In this document: positions 17,926 to 27,090 of the stretch, piece after piece
Layout of the letters: the number at the start of each line of letters is the position of its first letter
Numbering within the stretch: the stretch's first letter is position 1
Notes under the pieces: generated by a model
What the model saw: the letters and a program-made list of their open reading frames with translations, nothing else
Database searches by the model: none
What the model was told of the DNA's origin: nothing
Position numbers and translations under genes: made by a program
Assembly (NCBI RefSeq): GCF_003574625.1
Contig: NZ_QNUJ01000007.1
Location: forward strand, 186,001-250,000
Direction: 5' to 3'
Length of the DNA stretch: 64,000 bases
From: Shinella zoogloeoides
Lineage (GTDB): Bacteria; Pseudomonadota; Alphaproteobacteria; Rhizobiales; Rhizobiaceae

Positions 17926-18283
17926 GACGGCGGACCCGAACCGGCTGAAAGCTTTCCGCCGGGGGCACGTCTCCGAATATCTCGCCGCGCTCTATCTTCT
18001 TTGTAAGGGCTACCGCATCCGCGCCATCCGCTACCGCACGAAACTGGGCGAGATCGACATTGTCGCCCGGCGCGGCGATCTCGTCATCTGCGTGGAGGTG
18101 AAAGCCCGCCGCGATGTCGACAGCGCCGTCTTCGCCGTCACCGGAACCGCGCAGCAACGCATCCGCGCGGCGAGCGAGATCTGGCTTTCCCGCCAGCCGG
18201 CCGCCCATCGCTTGTCCTTACGATATGATATTGTTGCGGTCCTGCCCTGGCGGCTTCCGAAACACCTTCCGGATGCGTTTTGA
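17915..18283 (+). CDS. YraN family (UPF0102) nuclease-fold protein
   Basis: A 122-residue protein of the UPF0102/YraN family, whose restriction-endonuclease-like fold shows E-I-D-I-V-A-R and V-E-V-K-A-R, matching a D/E-x-K nuclease core. YraN proteins are widespread, of uncertain function and probably act on nucleic acid. The start codon lies within the end of rsmI (11-base overlap), indicating translational coupling. In several rhizobia gshB follows; here the ugp operon intervenes. Confidence 0.9.
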   Translation: MGNRTADPNRLKAFRRGHVSEYLAALYLLCKGYRIRAIRYRTKLGEIDIVARRGDLVICVEVKARRDVDSAVFAVTGTAQQRIRAASEIWLSRQPAAHRLSLRYDIVAVLPWRLPKHLPDAF

Positions 18284-18295
18284 TTGAAAAGAAAA

Positions 18296-18339
18296 TGTAA
18301 CGAAACTGACATGAAAGCGTAACGCGTCTGTCATCGGCC
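18296..18339 (+). promoter_or_regulatory. Two tandem Pho boxes upstream of ugpB
   Basis: Four direct repeats with exact 11-base spacing: TGTAACG (18296), TGACATG (18307), CGTAACG (18318) and TGTCATC (18329), each followed by a 4-base spacer. A PhoB box is two such 7-base repeats; four make two adjacent boxes. They lie about 50-90 bases before the ugpB start, as expected for a phosphate-starvation promoter. Confidence 0.8.
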
Positions 18340-18386
18340 GCCCTTAGTGCACCCCTCACACCAAATCCGGTGAAGAGGAGCAACTC

Positions 18387-19685
18387 ATGTTCAAGCCGCT
18401 TTCCCTCGCAGGTTTCGCACTCGCAATTTCCGCCACGACGTCGATGGCCGCCACCAACATCACCTGGTGGCACGGCATGGCCGGCCGCAACGGCGAGGTC
18501 ATCAACGAAGTCGCCAAGAAGTTCAACGACGCCCAGTCGGCCTGCGCCATCACGCCGGTTTCCAAGGGCACCTACGAGGAAGCGCTCGCTTCCGGCATCG
18601 CGGCCTTCCGTTCGGGCGAACAGCCGAACATCCTGCAGGTCTTCGACGCCGGCGCGGCGACGATCATCAATGCTCCGGGCGCGGTCATCCCGGCCGAGGA
18701 CCTGATCACCCAGGCCGGTTACAAGTTCGACCGCGAAGCCTTCATCGAGGGCGTGCGCTATTTCTACGCCGCTCCTGACGGCAAGTTCGTCGGCATGCCG
18801 TTCAACTCTTCGGCGCCGATCATGTATGTGAACACCGAAGCGCTCGAAAAGGTTGGCGTCGAAGCGCCGAAGACCTGGGAAGAGTTCGAGGCGATCGCCC
18901 CGAAGCTGAAGGAAGCCGGCTACCTGCCGCTCGTGCAGTCGCAGCTCACCTGGCAGTTCACGGAAAACTTCTTCTCGCGCCACAACATCCAGTTCGCGAC
19001 GAACAACAACGGCTACGACTCGGTCGCCGACACCAAGATCAACATGACGGACCCGAACCTCGTCATGATGTTCACCAAGCTCAAGGCCTGGGCTGACGAA
19101 GGCTACTTCGGCTACTACGGCGCCGGCTGGAACGACAACCAGAAGCTCTTCGAAGACGGCAAGGCCGCCTTCTGGATCGGCTCTTCGGGTTCGTTCGGCG
19201 GCCTCCAGAAGACCGCGCAGAAGCCGTTCACCGCGACCTTCCTGCCCTACTGGCAGAGTGTGAAGGGCGCCGGCACCAACACCTTCATCGGCGGTGCGGC
19301 CCTCTTCGCCATGTCCGGCAAGCCGGAAGCCGAGAACAAGTGCACGGCCGACTTCTTCCAGTTCCTGACCTCGCCGGAAGTGCAGAAATTCTACCATGAG
19401 GCCACCGGCTACGTCGCCATCACCAAGGCGGCCTACGAGCTGGCGAAGTCCGAAGGCTACTACAAGGAGAAGCCGGTCGCCGAAGTCGGCATCCAGCAGC
19501 TCATGCTGCCCTCGGGCGAATGGTCGAAGGGTTACCGCCTCGGCTTCTACCCGCAGATCCGTGAAATCATGGAACGCGAATACGGCCGCATCTTCGCCGG
19601 CGAAACCTCGGTCGAGGAAGCCCTGAAGACGATCGAGACCGAAGCGAACGACCTGCTCGCCCGCTTCGCCAAGACCGCCGGCTGA
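18387..19685 (+). CDS. ugpB: sn-Glycerol-3-phosphate ABC transporter, periplasmic binding protein
   Basis: A 432-residue extracytoplasmic solute-binding protein of the UgpB family, with a signal peptide (residues 1-21, ending SMA) and the characteristic ITWWHGMAGRNGE at the start of the mature protein. It captures glycerol-3-phosphate (and glycerophosphodiesters) in the periplasm for UgpAEC. AGAGGAGCAAC precedes the ATG. It is the first gene of ugpBAEC under tandem Pho boxes. A long palindromic element separates it from ugpA. Confidence 0.95.
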   Translation: MFKPLSLAGFALAISATTSMAATNITWWHGMAGRNGEVINEVAKKFNDAQSACAITPVSKGTYEEALASGIAAFRSGEQPNILQVFDAGAATIINAPGAVIPAEDLITQAGYKFDREAFIEGVRYFYAAPDGKFVGMPFNSSAPIMYVNTEALEKVGVEAPKTWEEFEAIAPKLKEAGYLPLVQSQLTWQFTENFFSRHNIQFATNNNGYDSVADTKINMTDPNLVMMFTKLKAWADEGYFGYYGAGWNDNQKLFEDGKAAFWIGSSGSFGGLQKTAQKPFTATFLPYWQSVKGAGTNTFIGGAALFAMSGKPEAENKCTADFFQFLTSPEVQKFYHEATGYVAITKAAYELAKSEGYYKEKPVAEVGIQQLMLPSGEWSKGYRLGFYPQIREIMEREYGRIFAGETSVEEALKTIETEANDLLARFAKTAG

Positions 19686-19704
19686 TAGGTCCGCGTCCGG
19701 CAAG

Positions 19705-19814
19705 CCCCTCATCCGGCCTGCCGGCCACCTTCTCCCCGCAGGCGGGGAGAAGGGACAAGCCGCAACATTGCCTCTCCCTCTCCCCATCGGCGGGGAGAGG
19801 GTTGGGGTGAGGGG
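19705..19814. repeat. RIME-type palindromic mosaic element inside the ugp operon
   Basis: About 110 bases with outer inverted ends (CCCCTCA / TGAGGGG) and two strong internal palindromes: CCTTCTCCCCG/CGGGGAGAAGG at about 19728-19753 and CCCTCTCCCC/GGGGAGAGGG at about 19777-19802. This matches the known rhizobial intergenic mosaic elements (RIME). It sits between ugpB and ugpA, so it is transcribed with the operon. Confidence 0.85.
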
Positions 19815-19853
19815 CAACCCGCCCGCTTCTCCCGTTCTTTCAAAGGCCACGCC

Positions 19854-20735
19854 ATGAAGCGCGTCCAGTTCTCCTCGCCCTTTCTGCCCTATCTCTTCCT
19901 TGCGCCGCAGATGGCGATCATCTTCGTCTTCTTCTACTGGCCGTCGATCCAGGCGATCCAGTCGTCCTTCTACCTCGAGGACCCCTTCGGCTTCGGCTCC
20001 ACCTTCGTCGGCCTTTCCAATTATTCGGACGCGCTCGGCTCCGTGCAGTACCAGTCGATCGCCCGCTTCACGGTCGTCTTCACGGCGCTGGTGACGTTCC
20101 TGTCGCTGGGGATCGGCATGCTGCTCGCCGTCAAGGCGGATGCGGTGCTGAAGGGCAGCTCCACCTACAAGACGCTGCTGATCTGGGTCTATGCCATCGC
20201 CCCGCCGGTCGCCGGCCTCATGGGCATGATGTTCTTCGACCAGCATATCGGCCCGCTGGTGAAATTCGCCGCCCTCTTCGGCTGGGACATGAAGGTCGGC
20301 CTCAACTACAACGACACCGCGATTGCGATGATCATCGTCTCGGTCTGGAAGCAGATCCCCTATAATTTCATCTTCATCCTTTCGGGCCTGCAGAGCATTC
20401 CCGCCTCGGTGCGGGAAGCGGCCACCATCGACTGCCGTTCCGGCTTCCGCCGCTTCTGGACGATGACGCTGCCGCTGCTCGCGCCCACCGCCTTCTTCCT
20501 GCTCATCATCAACATGACCTACGCGCTCTTCGACACGTTCGGCATCATCGACGTGATGGTGAAGGACAAGGCCGCCAACAACCCGATCACGCTGGTCTAT
20601 AAGGTCTATATGGATGGCTTCCGCGGCAACGACCTCGGCGGCTCCTCGGCCCAGTCCGTCATCCTGATGATCGTCGTCTTCGTGCTCACCGTCTTCCAGT
20701 TCCGCTTCATCGAGCGGCGCGTGCACTACAATTGA
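19854..20735 (+). CDS. ugpA: sn-Glycerol-3-phosphate ABC transporter, inner-membrane permease
   Basis: A 293-residue polytopic permease with six predicted transmembrane helices and the binding-protein-dependent transport EAA loop (VREAATIDCRSGFRRFWTMTLPLL, about residues 183-206, where the ATPase docks). It forms the UgpA half of the translocation channel in the inner membrane. The start at 19854 directly follows the RIME element and has weak ribosome-binding signals. It is followed by ugpE after 10 bases. Confidence 0.94.
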   Translation: MKRVQFSSPFLPYLFLAPQMAIIFVFFYWPSIQAIQSSFYLEDPFGFGSTFVGLSNYSDALGSVQYQSIARFTVVFTALVTFLSLGIGMLLAVKADAVLKGSSTYKTLLIWVYAIAPPVAGLMGMMFFDQHIGPLVKFAALFGWDMKVGLNYNDTAIAMIIVSVWKQIPYNFIFILSGLQSIPASVREAATIDCRSGFRRFWTMTLPLLAPTAFFLLIINMTYALFDTFGIIDVMVKDKAANNPITLVYKVYMDGFRGNDLGGSSAQSVILMIVVFVLTVFQFRFIERRVHYN

Positions 20736-20745
20736 GAGGACGCCC

Positions 20746-21591
20746 GTGATGAACCGCATCCGCCTTTTCGATCATCTCGTCCTCATGCTCGGCGTCTTCG
20801 TCATGGTGGCGCCCGTCGTGGTCGCCTTCATGACCTCCACCCACGATGCCGCCGACATCCACCGCAACGGCCTGTCGCTCACCTGGGGCGGCAATTTCGC
20901 CGAGACCTACAACACCGTGCTGACCCGCAAGGGCGGCTTTACCGGCGAGATCACCGGCGCGCGCATGATCTGGAACTCGCTGATCCTCGGCGTGGGCTTC
21001 GCCGCCGGCAAGATCGTCCTCTCCATGCTCGCCGCCTATGCCATCGTCTATTTCCGCTTCAGGCTCGGCACGCTGTTCTTCTGGATGATCTTCACGACGC
21101 TGCTGCTGCCGCTCGAAGTGCGCATTGTCCCCTCCTACGAGGTGATGAACAAGCTCTCGCTCACCAACACCTATACCGGCCTCATCGTGCCACTGCTCGC
21201 CTCGGCCACCGGCACCTTCTTCTTCCGCCAGTTCTTCAAGTCCGTGCCGGAGGAGCTGCTGGAGGCCGCGCGCATCGACGGGGCGGGGCCATTCAAGTTC
21301 TTCATCGACGTGCTGGTGCCGCTCTCGCGCACCATGATCGCCGCCATCTTCATCATCATGTTCGTCTATGGCTGGAACCAGTATCTCTGGCCGACGCTGA
21401 TGACCACGGACGAGCGCTTCTTCACGCTGGTGCGCGGCATCAAGCAGATCCTGCTCGTCTGGGTCGGCTCCAACATTCCCGATTACAACGAAGCCTTTGC
21501 GCTGGCGATCCTCGCCATGCTGCCGCCGGTCATGATCGTGCTGATCTTCCAGCGGTGGTTCATCAAGGGTCTTACCGAAAGCGACAAGTAA
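20746..21591 (+). CDS. ugpE: sn-Glycerol-3-phosphate ABC transporter, second inner-membrane permease
   Basis: A 281-residue permease with six predicted transmembrane helices and an EAA loop ([24 protein letters not shown]). It pairs with UgpA. The frame can begin at GTG 20746 or ATG 20749; ATG is equally good, and a GAGAGG lies upstream. Third gene in the ugpBAEC order, followed by ugpC after 13 bases. Confidence 0.94.
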   Translation: MMNRIRLFDHLVLMLGVFVMVAPVVVAFMTSTHDAADIHRNGLSLTWGGNFAETYNTVLTRKGGFTGEITGARMIWNSLILGVGFAAGKIVLSMLAAYAIVYFRFRLGTLFFWMIFTTLLLPLEVRIVPSYEVMNKLSLTNTYTGLIVPLLASATGTFFFRQFFKSVPEELLEAARIDGAGPFKFFIDVLVPLSRTMIAAIFIIMFVYGWNQYLWPTLMTTDERFFTLVRGIKQILLVWVGSNIPDYNEAFALAILAMLPPVMIVLIFQRWFIKGLTESDK

Positions 21592-21604
21592 GGAGTTCCG
21601 TCCC

Positions 21605-22717
21605 ATGGCATCCATCGGCATCAAGGACGTATCCAAGATATACAATGGCGGCGTGACCGCGGTCAGTTCCGTCAGCATCGACATCGCCGACGGCGAGTTC
21701 ATCGTGCTTGTCGGCCCGTCGGGCTGCGGAAAGTCGACGCTCCTGCGCATGGTCGCGGGACTGGAGACGATCAGCGAGGGTGAAGTCACCATCGGCGGCC
21801 GTGTGATCAACGATGTCGACCCGGCCGACCGCGACATCGCCATGGTCTTCCAGAATTACGCGCTCTATCCGCATATGACGGTCTACGAAAACCTCGCCTA
21901 CGGCCTGAAGAACCGCCGCACGCCAAAGAGCGAGATCGACGCCCGCGTGGCGGAGGCCGCCCGCATGCTGGAACTGCAGCCCTATCTGGAGCGCAAGCCC
22001 CGCGCCCTCTCGGGCGGCCAGCGCCAGCGTGTCGCCATGGGCCGCGCCATCGTGCGCAAGCCCTCCGCCTTCCTCTTCGACGAGCCGTTGTCGAACCTCG
22101 ATGCCAAGCTGCGCGTCTCCATGCGCGGTGAGATCAAGCGCCTGCAGCGCCGCGTCGGCACCACCTCGATCTATGTCACGCACGACCAGCTGGAAGCCAT
22201 GACGCTCGCCGACCGCCTCGTCGTGCTCTCGGGCGGCCGGATCGAGCAGATCGGGGCGCCGCTGGATGTCTATCACCGCCCGGCCACCACCTTCGTCGCC
22301 AGCTTCATCGGCTCGCCGGCCATGAACCTCGTCGGCGGCGAACTGCACGGCAGCAAGCTGGCGCTCGGCCCCGCCCTCCTCGATCTCGGCGCGGCCGTGC
22401 CGGCGCAGGGCGCGCTCACCGTCGGCCTGCGTGCCGAGGACCTGCGCCTCCATGCGGGATCGGACGGCGCCATGCCCTTCCGCATCGACTATGTCGAGGA
22501 ACTGGGCTCCCAGCGCCTCGTGCACGGCTTCGTCGGCGACCAGCCGATGGTGGCGGCCATCTCGTCGGAAATCCCGCTGCCCGAGACCGCCTCGCTCTCC
22601 ATCGCGCCCTCCCGCCTGCATTTCTTCGACACGGCGAGCGGCCGGCGCATCGACTGGACGATCGCGGAACAGGGGCAGGCCGTCGCCGTTTCCGGTCTGG
22701 AGGTCGCCGCATCATGA
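21605..22717 (+). CDS. ugpC: sn-Glycerol-3-phosphate ABC transporter, ATP-binding protein
   Basis: A 370-residue ATPase of the MalK/UgpC family. Visible: Walker [10 protein letters not shown], the signature [14 protein letters not shown], Walker [16 protein letters not shown], and a C-terminal OB-fold/TOBE regulatory domain. It energises UgpAE and is cytoplasmic, membrane-associated. AGGAG lies before the ATG at 21605. Its stop overlaps the start of the next gene by four bases, so the downstream phosphatase-fold gene is coupled to it. Confidence 0.94.
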   Translation: MASIGIKDVSKIYNGGVTAVSSVSIDIADGEFIVLVGPSGCGKSTLLRMVAGLETISEGEVTIGGRVINDVDPADRDIAMVFQNYALYPHMTVYENLAYGLKNRRTPKSEIDARVAEAARMLELQPYLERKPRALSGGQRQRVAMGRAIVRKPSAFLFDEPLSNLDAKLRVSMRGEIKRLQRRVGTTSIYVTHDQLEAMTLADRLVVLSGGRIEQIGAPLDVYHRPATTFVASFIGSPAMNLVGGELHGSKLALGPALLDLGAAVPAQGALTVGLRAEDLRLHAGSDGAMPFRIDYVEELGSQRLVHGFVGDQPMVAAISSEIPLPETASLSIAPSRLHFFDTASGRRIDWTIAEQGQAVAVSGLEVAAS

Positions 22718-23706
22718 TCCGCACCACCACCGACAGGCTCGTAGCCCCGAGCGCGGAAGACCGCGCCGGCATCGCCACCCTTGAAAGAACCGTCGCCGCC
22801 CATGACGCCCGCATGGCGGAGCTGCCCTCCATGAACGTGGTGGAAGCGGGCGGCCGCGCCGAGCGCGCCGAGCCTCTGCCGTTTCCCTTCACCGTCGCCG
22901 CCTGGAACCTGGAACGCTGCCTCTTCCCGCTGCAAAGCGCCGAGCATCTGGGCGCGACCGGTGCCGAAATCGTGCTTCTCTCCGAGATGGACGACGGCAT
23001 GGCCCGCACGCGGCAGGCCCACACCACGGCGGATGTCGCCGAGGAGCTGGGCATGGCCTATCTCTACGGCGTCGAATTCATCGAGCTCGGCCTTGGCTCC
23101 GACACCGAGCGCGAATTCTGCAAGGACGATTTCAACCGTCGCGGCCTGCATGGCAATGCCCTGCTTTCCACCGTGCCGCTGCACGAACCCTTCCTTCTGC
23201 GTCTGGAGGGCGAACGCCTGTGGTTTACCGGCGAGGTCGACCAGCCGCGCCTTGGCGAGCGCGTCGCCGTCGGCGGCACGATCAACACGGAGGCCGGCCC
23301 GCTGGTGCTCGTCTCCACGCATCTCGAAAGCGCCACCACCGCCGCCTACCGTGAGCGACAGGTGGTCGGTATCATCGATGCGCTCGACGCCGCGTTCCCC
23401 GGCCGCCCCGTCCTCATCGGCGGCGATCTCAACACCGGCAACCACACGGGCGGCGATTTCGAGGCGGAGGGCCTTTTCGCCCGCGCGGCCGAGCGCGGCT
23501 TCATCCGCCACGGCGGCCCGCTCGACGTCATGACCACGCGCCCGAGCCTCATTACCCGCTGGCCCGACCGGGCGATGAAGCTCGACTGGTTCCTCTCGCG
23601 CGGCCTTGCCGTCTCCGGGGTGGAGATCGTCTCCTCGCTCTCGCCCACCGGCAAGCCGCTGTCGGACCACGACATGATCACCTGCCGCATCGATGGCCTT
23701 GCCTGA
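22714..23706 (+). CDS. Endonuclease/exonuclease/phosphatase-family hydrolase, coupled to ugpC
   Basis: A 330-residue protein of the EEP superfamily (Mg-dependent hydrolases of phosphodiesters or phosphomonoesters). Core residues are present: Asn65 (AAWNLER), Glu91 (LLSEMD), HGNALLS (His146/Asn148), His203 (STHLES), Asp238 and Asn240 (GGDLNT), and the C-terminal catalytic SDHD (His319). There is no signal peptide, so it is cytoplasmic. The 4-base ATGA overlap with ugpC argues that it is part of the same mRNA. Given Ugp imports glycerol-3-phosphate and glycerophosphodiesters, a glycerophosphodiester- or related phosphate-ester hydrolase is plausible but unproven. Confidence 0.85.
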   Translation: MIRTTTDRLVAPSAEDRAGIATLERTVAAHDARMAELPSMNVVEAGGRAERAEPLPFPFTVAAWNLERCLFPLQSAEHLGATGAEIVLLSEMDDGMARTRQAHTTADVAEELGMAYLYGVEFIELGLGSDTEREFCKDDFNRRGLHGNALLSTVPLHEPFLLRLEGERLWFTGEVDQPRLGERVAVGGTINTEAGPLVLVSTHLESATTAAYRERQVVGIIDALDAAFPGRPVLIGGDLNTGNHTGGDFEAEGLFARAAERGFIRHGGPLDVMTTRPSLITRWPDRAMKLDWFLSRGLAVSGVEIVSSLSPTGKPLSDHDMITCRIDGLA

Positions 23707-23767
23707 GCCCGTTGCCATAGCGCCTGCCGCATCCTAAATGTGTCGGGCAATTCTCAGGGGACCTTTC

Positions 23768-24712
23768 ATGGCAAAGATCAAGAACGTCGCGGTCCAGATG
23801 GACCATGTGTCGACCATCAACATCGCCGGCGACTCCACCTTCGCCATGAGCATCGAGGCACAGAGCCGCGGCTACAAGCTCTTCCACTACACGCCTGACC
23901 AGCTGAGCCTGCGCGATGGCAAGGTCTATGCCACCGTCGAGCCGATGGAGCTGCGCGACGTGAAGGGCGACCACTATACGCTGGGCGAGGCCGAGCGCAT
24001 CGATCTGTCGACGATGGACGTGGTGCTGCTGCGTCAGGACCCGCCGTTCGACATGTCCTACATCACCTCCACGCATCTTCTGGAGCGCATCCATCCGAAG
24101 ACCCTCGTCGTCAACGATCCGGCCTGGGTGCGCAATTCGCCGGAGAAGATCTTCGTCACCGAATTCGCCGACCTGATGCCGGCGACCCTCATCACGCGTG
24201 ACCCGGCCGAGATCCGCCGCTTCCGCGACGAGATGGGCGACATGATCCTCAAGCCGCTCTACGGCAACGGCGGCGCCGGCGTCTTCCATTCCACCAAGGA
24301 CGACCGCAACCTCTCCTCGCTGCTCGAAATGTTCGGCCAGATGTTCCGCGAGCCCTTCATCGCCCAGCAGTACCTGCCGGACGTGCGCAAGGGCGACAAG
24401 CGCATCATCCTCATCGACGGCGAGCCGGTCGGCGCGATCAACCGCGTGCCCGCCGAGCACGACGCCCGCTCCAACATGCATGTCGGCGGCCGCGCGGAAG
24501 CGACGGAACTGACGGCGCGCGAGAAGGAAATCTGCGCCCGCATCGGCCCGGCCCTGCGCGAGCGTGGCTTCATCTTCGTCGGCATCGACGTCATCGGCGA
24601 CTACATGACCGAGATCAACGTCACCTCGCCCACCGGCATCCGCGAAGTGAAGAAATTCGGCGGCGCCGACATCGCTGCTCTCCTCTGGAACGCTATCGAA
24701 AAGAAGCGCTGA
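23768..24712 (+). CDS. gshB: Glutathione synthetase
   Basis: A 314-residue ATP-grasp enzyme that joins glycine to gamma-glutamylcysteine, the final step of glutathione synthesis in the cytoplasm. Features: [20 protein letters not shown] at the N-terminus, [11 protein letters not shown], and [13 protein letters not shown] near the C-terminus (ATP/Mg-binding). The start at 23768 was chosen over the upstream Met at 23738 because it fits the family N-terminus and has an AGGGG upstream. A hairpin follows. About 60 bases separate it from the EEP gene, so it may have its own promoter. Confidence 0.96.
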   Translation: MAKIKNVAVQMDHVSTINIAGDSTFAMSIEAQSRGYKLFHYTPDQLSLRDGKVYATVEPMELRDVKGDHYTLGEAERIDLSTMDVVLLRQDPPFDMSYITSTHLLERIHPKTLVVNDPAWVRNSPEKIFVTEFADLMPATLITRDPAEIRRFRDEMGDMILKPLYGNGGAGVFHSTKDDRNLSSLLEMFGQMFREPFIAQQYLPDVRKGDKRIILIDGEPVGAINRVPAEHDARSNMHVGGRAEATELTAREKEICARIGPALRERGFIFVGIDVIGDYMTEINVTSPTGIREVKKFGGADIAALLWNAIEKKR

Positions 24713-24732
24713 GCCGCCACGGCAGGGCGCGC

Positions 24733-24760
24733 CGGGACCGTCCGTTCGCGAACGGTCCCG
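24733..24760 (+). terminator. Terminator-like hairpin after gshB
   Basis: A 9-bp perfect stem (CGGGACCGT/ACGGTCCCG) with a 10-base loop that can itself pair (CGTTCGCGAACG), followed by GCTTCGTT. The T tract is short, so termination may be partial. Confidence 0.6.
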
Positions 24761-24969
24761 GCTTCGTTCCGCAAATGCAACCGCCCACAACCGATGGGCG
24801 GAAAATTCCCGCTTCAGTTCTATAATTGTTCTTGTTTCATTCCGTCTTTCATGCCAGATTTGCGGCTGCAACCCAGAGGCGGTTGCGGGAGCGGTTTTCG
24901 GCAAAAAGGTGTTGCGGCGTCCCTTGCGCATGAGCGGCGCGCGGCGCTGCACGGCGGGCGGGGGCAGGC

Positions 24970-26502
24970 ATGGTGGCGCGGGTCGGTACGATTGCGTTTC
25001 AGGGCATCGAGGGCGTTCCGGTGGACGTCCAGGTCATGGTCGCGCCCGGCAAGGTGGGCATGCAGATCGTCGGCCTGCCGGACAAGGCCGTCGCCGAAAG
25101 CCGCGAGCGGGTCCATGCCGCGCTGCACGCGTCCGGTCTTTCCCTGCCGCCGAAGCGTGTTACCGTCAATCTCGCCCCGGCCGATCTTCCGAAGGAAGGC
25201 AGCCACTACGACCTTGCCATCGCGCTCGGCCTCATGATGGCGCTCGGCGCCGTGCCCGGCGATGCGCTGGAGGATTACATCGTCATCGGCGAATTGAACC
25301 TCGACGGCACGATCGCCTCCGTCGCCGGCGCGCTTCCCGCCGCGATGGGCGCCAATGCGCTCGGCAAGGGCCTCATCTGTCCGGCGGAGAACGGGGCGGA
25401 AGCCGCCTGGGCCGGCGGTGGGCTCGGTATTCTCGCGCCGCGCAGCCTCATCGCGCTCGCCAATCATTTCAAGGGCACGCAGGTCCTCGCGCGGCCGGCG
25501 CCGGCGATCCGCGCCCCCGCCGCAGGCCTGCCGGACCTTGCCGATATCCGCGGGCAGGAAAGCGCCAAGCGCGCGCTGGAAGTGGCCGCCGCCGGCAACC
25601 ATAATCTCCTGATGGTCGGCCCGCCCGGCTCGGGCAAGTCGATGCTCGCCGCGCGCCTTGCCGCCATCCTGCCGCCGCTCTCGCCGGCGGAGCTGCTCGA
25701 AGTCTCGATGATCCATTCCATCGCCGGCCAGCTTTCCGGCGGCCGGCTATCGGATCGCCGACCCTTTCGCACGCCGCATCATTCCGCCACCATGGCCGCC
25801 CTTGTCGGCGGCGGAGCGAGGGCGAAACCCGGCGAAGTGTCGCTCGCCCATAACGGCGTGCTCTTTCTCGACGAGCTGCCGGAATTCTCCCCGCAGGCGC
25901 TCGACGCTCTGCGCCAGCCGCTCGAAACGGGCGAATGCATCATCGCCCGCGCCAATCACCGCGTCAGCTATCCGGCGGCCGTGCAGCTCGTCGCGGCGAT
26001 GAATCCCTGCCGCTGTGGCATGGCGGGCGAGCCGGGCCGGACCTGCGCCCGCGGCCCGCGATGCGTGAGCGACTACCAGGCCCGCGTCTCCGGCCCGCTG
26101 CTCGACCGTATCGACATTCGCATCGACGTGCCGGCGGTCTCGGCGACGGACCTCATCCGCCCCATGGCCGCCGAGACCAGCGAAACCGTCGCCGCAAGGG
26201 TCGCAAGGGCTCGCGCCCTGCAGATCGATCGCTTCGCTCGCCTCGGCATGGCCGGGGTGACGAGCAATGCCCGCGCCTCGACGGCGCTCGTCGAAAAGAT
26301 GGCCGAGCCCGATCCCGGCGGCCTCCAGCTCCTGCGGGACGCCGCGGAGAAGATGCGGTTCTCCGCGCGCGGCTACCACCGCGTCCTCAAGGTCGCGCGC
26401 ACGCTGGCCGATCTCGACGAAGCCTCTATTGTCGGCCGCATCCATCTGGCGGAAGCGATTTCCTACCGCATGGCCGGCGAACGGTTGACGGCGCCGGCGT
26501 GA
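24970..26502 (+). CDS. comM: ComM/YifB-type AAA+ ATPase
   Basis: A 510-residue protein with an N-terminal Lon-like ChlI fold, then a Mg-chelatase-like AAA+ domain. Visible: Walker A GPPGSGKS, FRTPHHSATMAALVGGG, FLDELPEF (Walker B), NPCRCGMAG and a C-terminal domain. In naturally competent bacteria ComM is a bidirectional helicase promoting branch migration during recombination; in non-competent bacteria it is conserved with unclear role. The ATG at 24970 begins the canonical N-terminus. It lies about 260 bases after gshB and converges with the VOC gene at 26631. Confidence 0.93.
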   Translation: MVARVGTIAFQGIEGVPVDVQVMVAPGKVGMQIVGLPDKAVAESRERVHAALHASGLSLPPKRVTVNLAPADLPKEGSHYDLAIALGLMMALGAVPGDALEDYIVIGELNLDGTIASVAGALPAAMGANALGKGLICPAENGAEAAWAGGGLGILAPRSLIALANHFKGTQVLARPAPAIRAPAAGLPDLADIRGQESAKRALEVAAAGNHNLLMVGPPGSGKSMLAARLAAILPPLSPAELLEVSMIHSIAGQLSGGRLSDRRPFRTPHHSATMAALVGGGARAKPGEVSLAHNGVLFLDELPEFSPQALDALRQPLETGECIIARANHRVSYPAAVQLVAAMNPCRCGMAGEPGRTCARGPRCVSDYQARVSGPLLDRIDIRIDVPAVSATDLIRPMAAETSETVAARVARARALQIDRFARLGMAGVTSNARASTALVEKMAEPDPGGLQLLRDAAEKMRFSARGYHRVLKVARTLADLDEASIVGRIHLAEAISYRMAGERLTAPA

Positions 26503-26630
26503 GTGCCGGCCAGCGGCAGACGCCGGAGATTTGTGCGCGCGCCGGTGCCATACGGTGGGGTGGCAGGCACGGAGCCGCTATCGGCCGGCACCGTATCTGA
26601 AGTGATTAGCGTACCGGTGCCGGTTCTGTC

Positions 26631-27026
26631 TCAGTCCGGCCCCTTGAAGACGGCCTCGAGGTGGTGCCCGTCGGGGTCGATGACGAAGGCGGCATAATAG
26701 GTCGGGCCGTAATGACTGCGGAGTCCGGGCGGGCCATTGTCGGTTCCGCCGGCTGCAAGCGCGGCCTTGTGGAAGGCTTTGACGGCCTGCCGGTCCGGCG
26801 CGTCGAAGGCGACGTGAAAACCGGGGCCCGGCGCGGCGGCGGCGTCGTACTGTTTGAGAGCGAGCTTGTCGCCGCCGCCGGGCAGGCCGTAGCCGATGGC
26901 CTGATCCGGTTCGCCGGGCCGGATGTCCGACCAGACGCGCTCATAGCCGAGCGGCGCCAGCGCCGCGTCGTAGAAGGTGGCCGTGCGTTCGATGTCGCGC
27001 ACGCCGAGGGAGAGATGGTGGAGCAT
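26631..27026 (-). CDS. VOC family (glyoxalase/bleomycin-resistance fold) protein
   Basis: A 131-residue VOC-fold protein beginning LHHLSLGVRDIERTATFY, with the C-terminal signature DPDGHHLEAVF, where His and Glu would coordinate metal in active members. Function is unassigned; VOC members include glyoxalases, dioxygenases and resistance proteins. The start at 27026 was chosen over an upstream frame whose residues are not VOC-like. It follows cysK on the same strand, 64 bases downstream. Confidence 0.85.
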   Translation of the reverse strand: MLHHLSLGVRDIERTATFYDAALAPLGYERVWSDIRPGEPDQAIGYGLPGGGDKLALKQYDAAAAPGPGFHVAFDAPDRQAVKAFHKAALAAGGTDNGPPGLRSHYGPTYYAAFVIDPDGHHLEAVFKGPD

Positions 27027-27090
27027 GGGCCGTGCCGGTTCGCTTGGCGAGGCCCGTCGCGCAGGATTACCGCACGACGGGCTGTCCGGT

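Noticed and set aside
19705-19814. CRISPR-like repeats
   Set aside because: The palindromes are not regularly spaced repeats with unique spacers and no cas gene is present; they match a RIME mosaic.
18138-20759. An 873-codon minus-strand frame
   Set aside because: It is antisense to ugpB and ugpA; its middle is merely the RIME palindrome read through.
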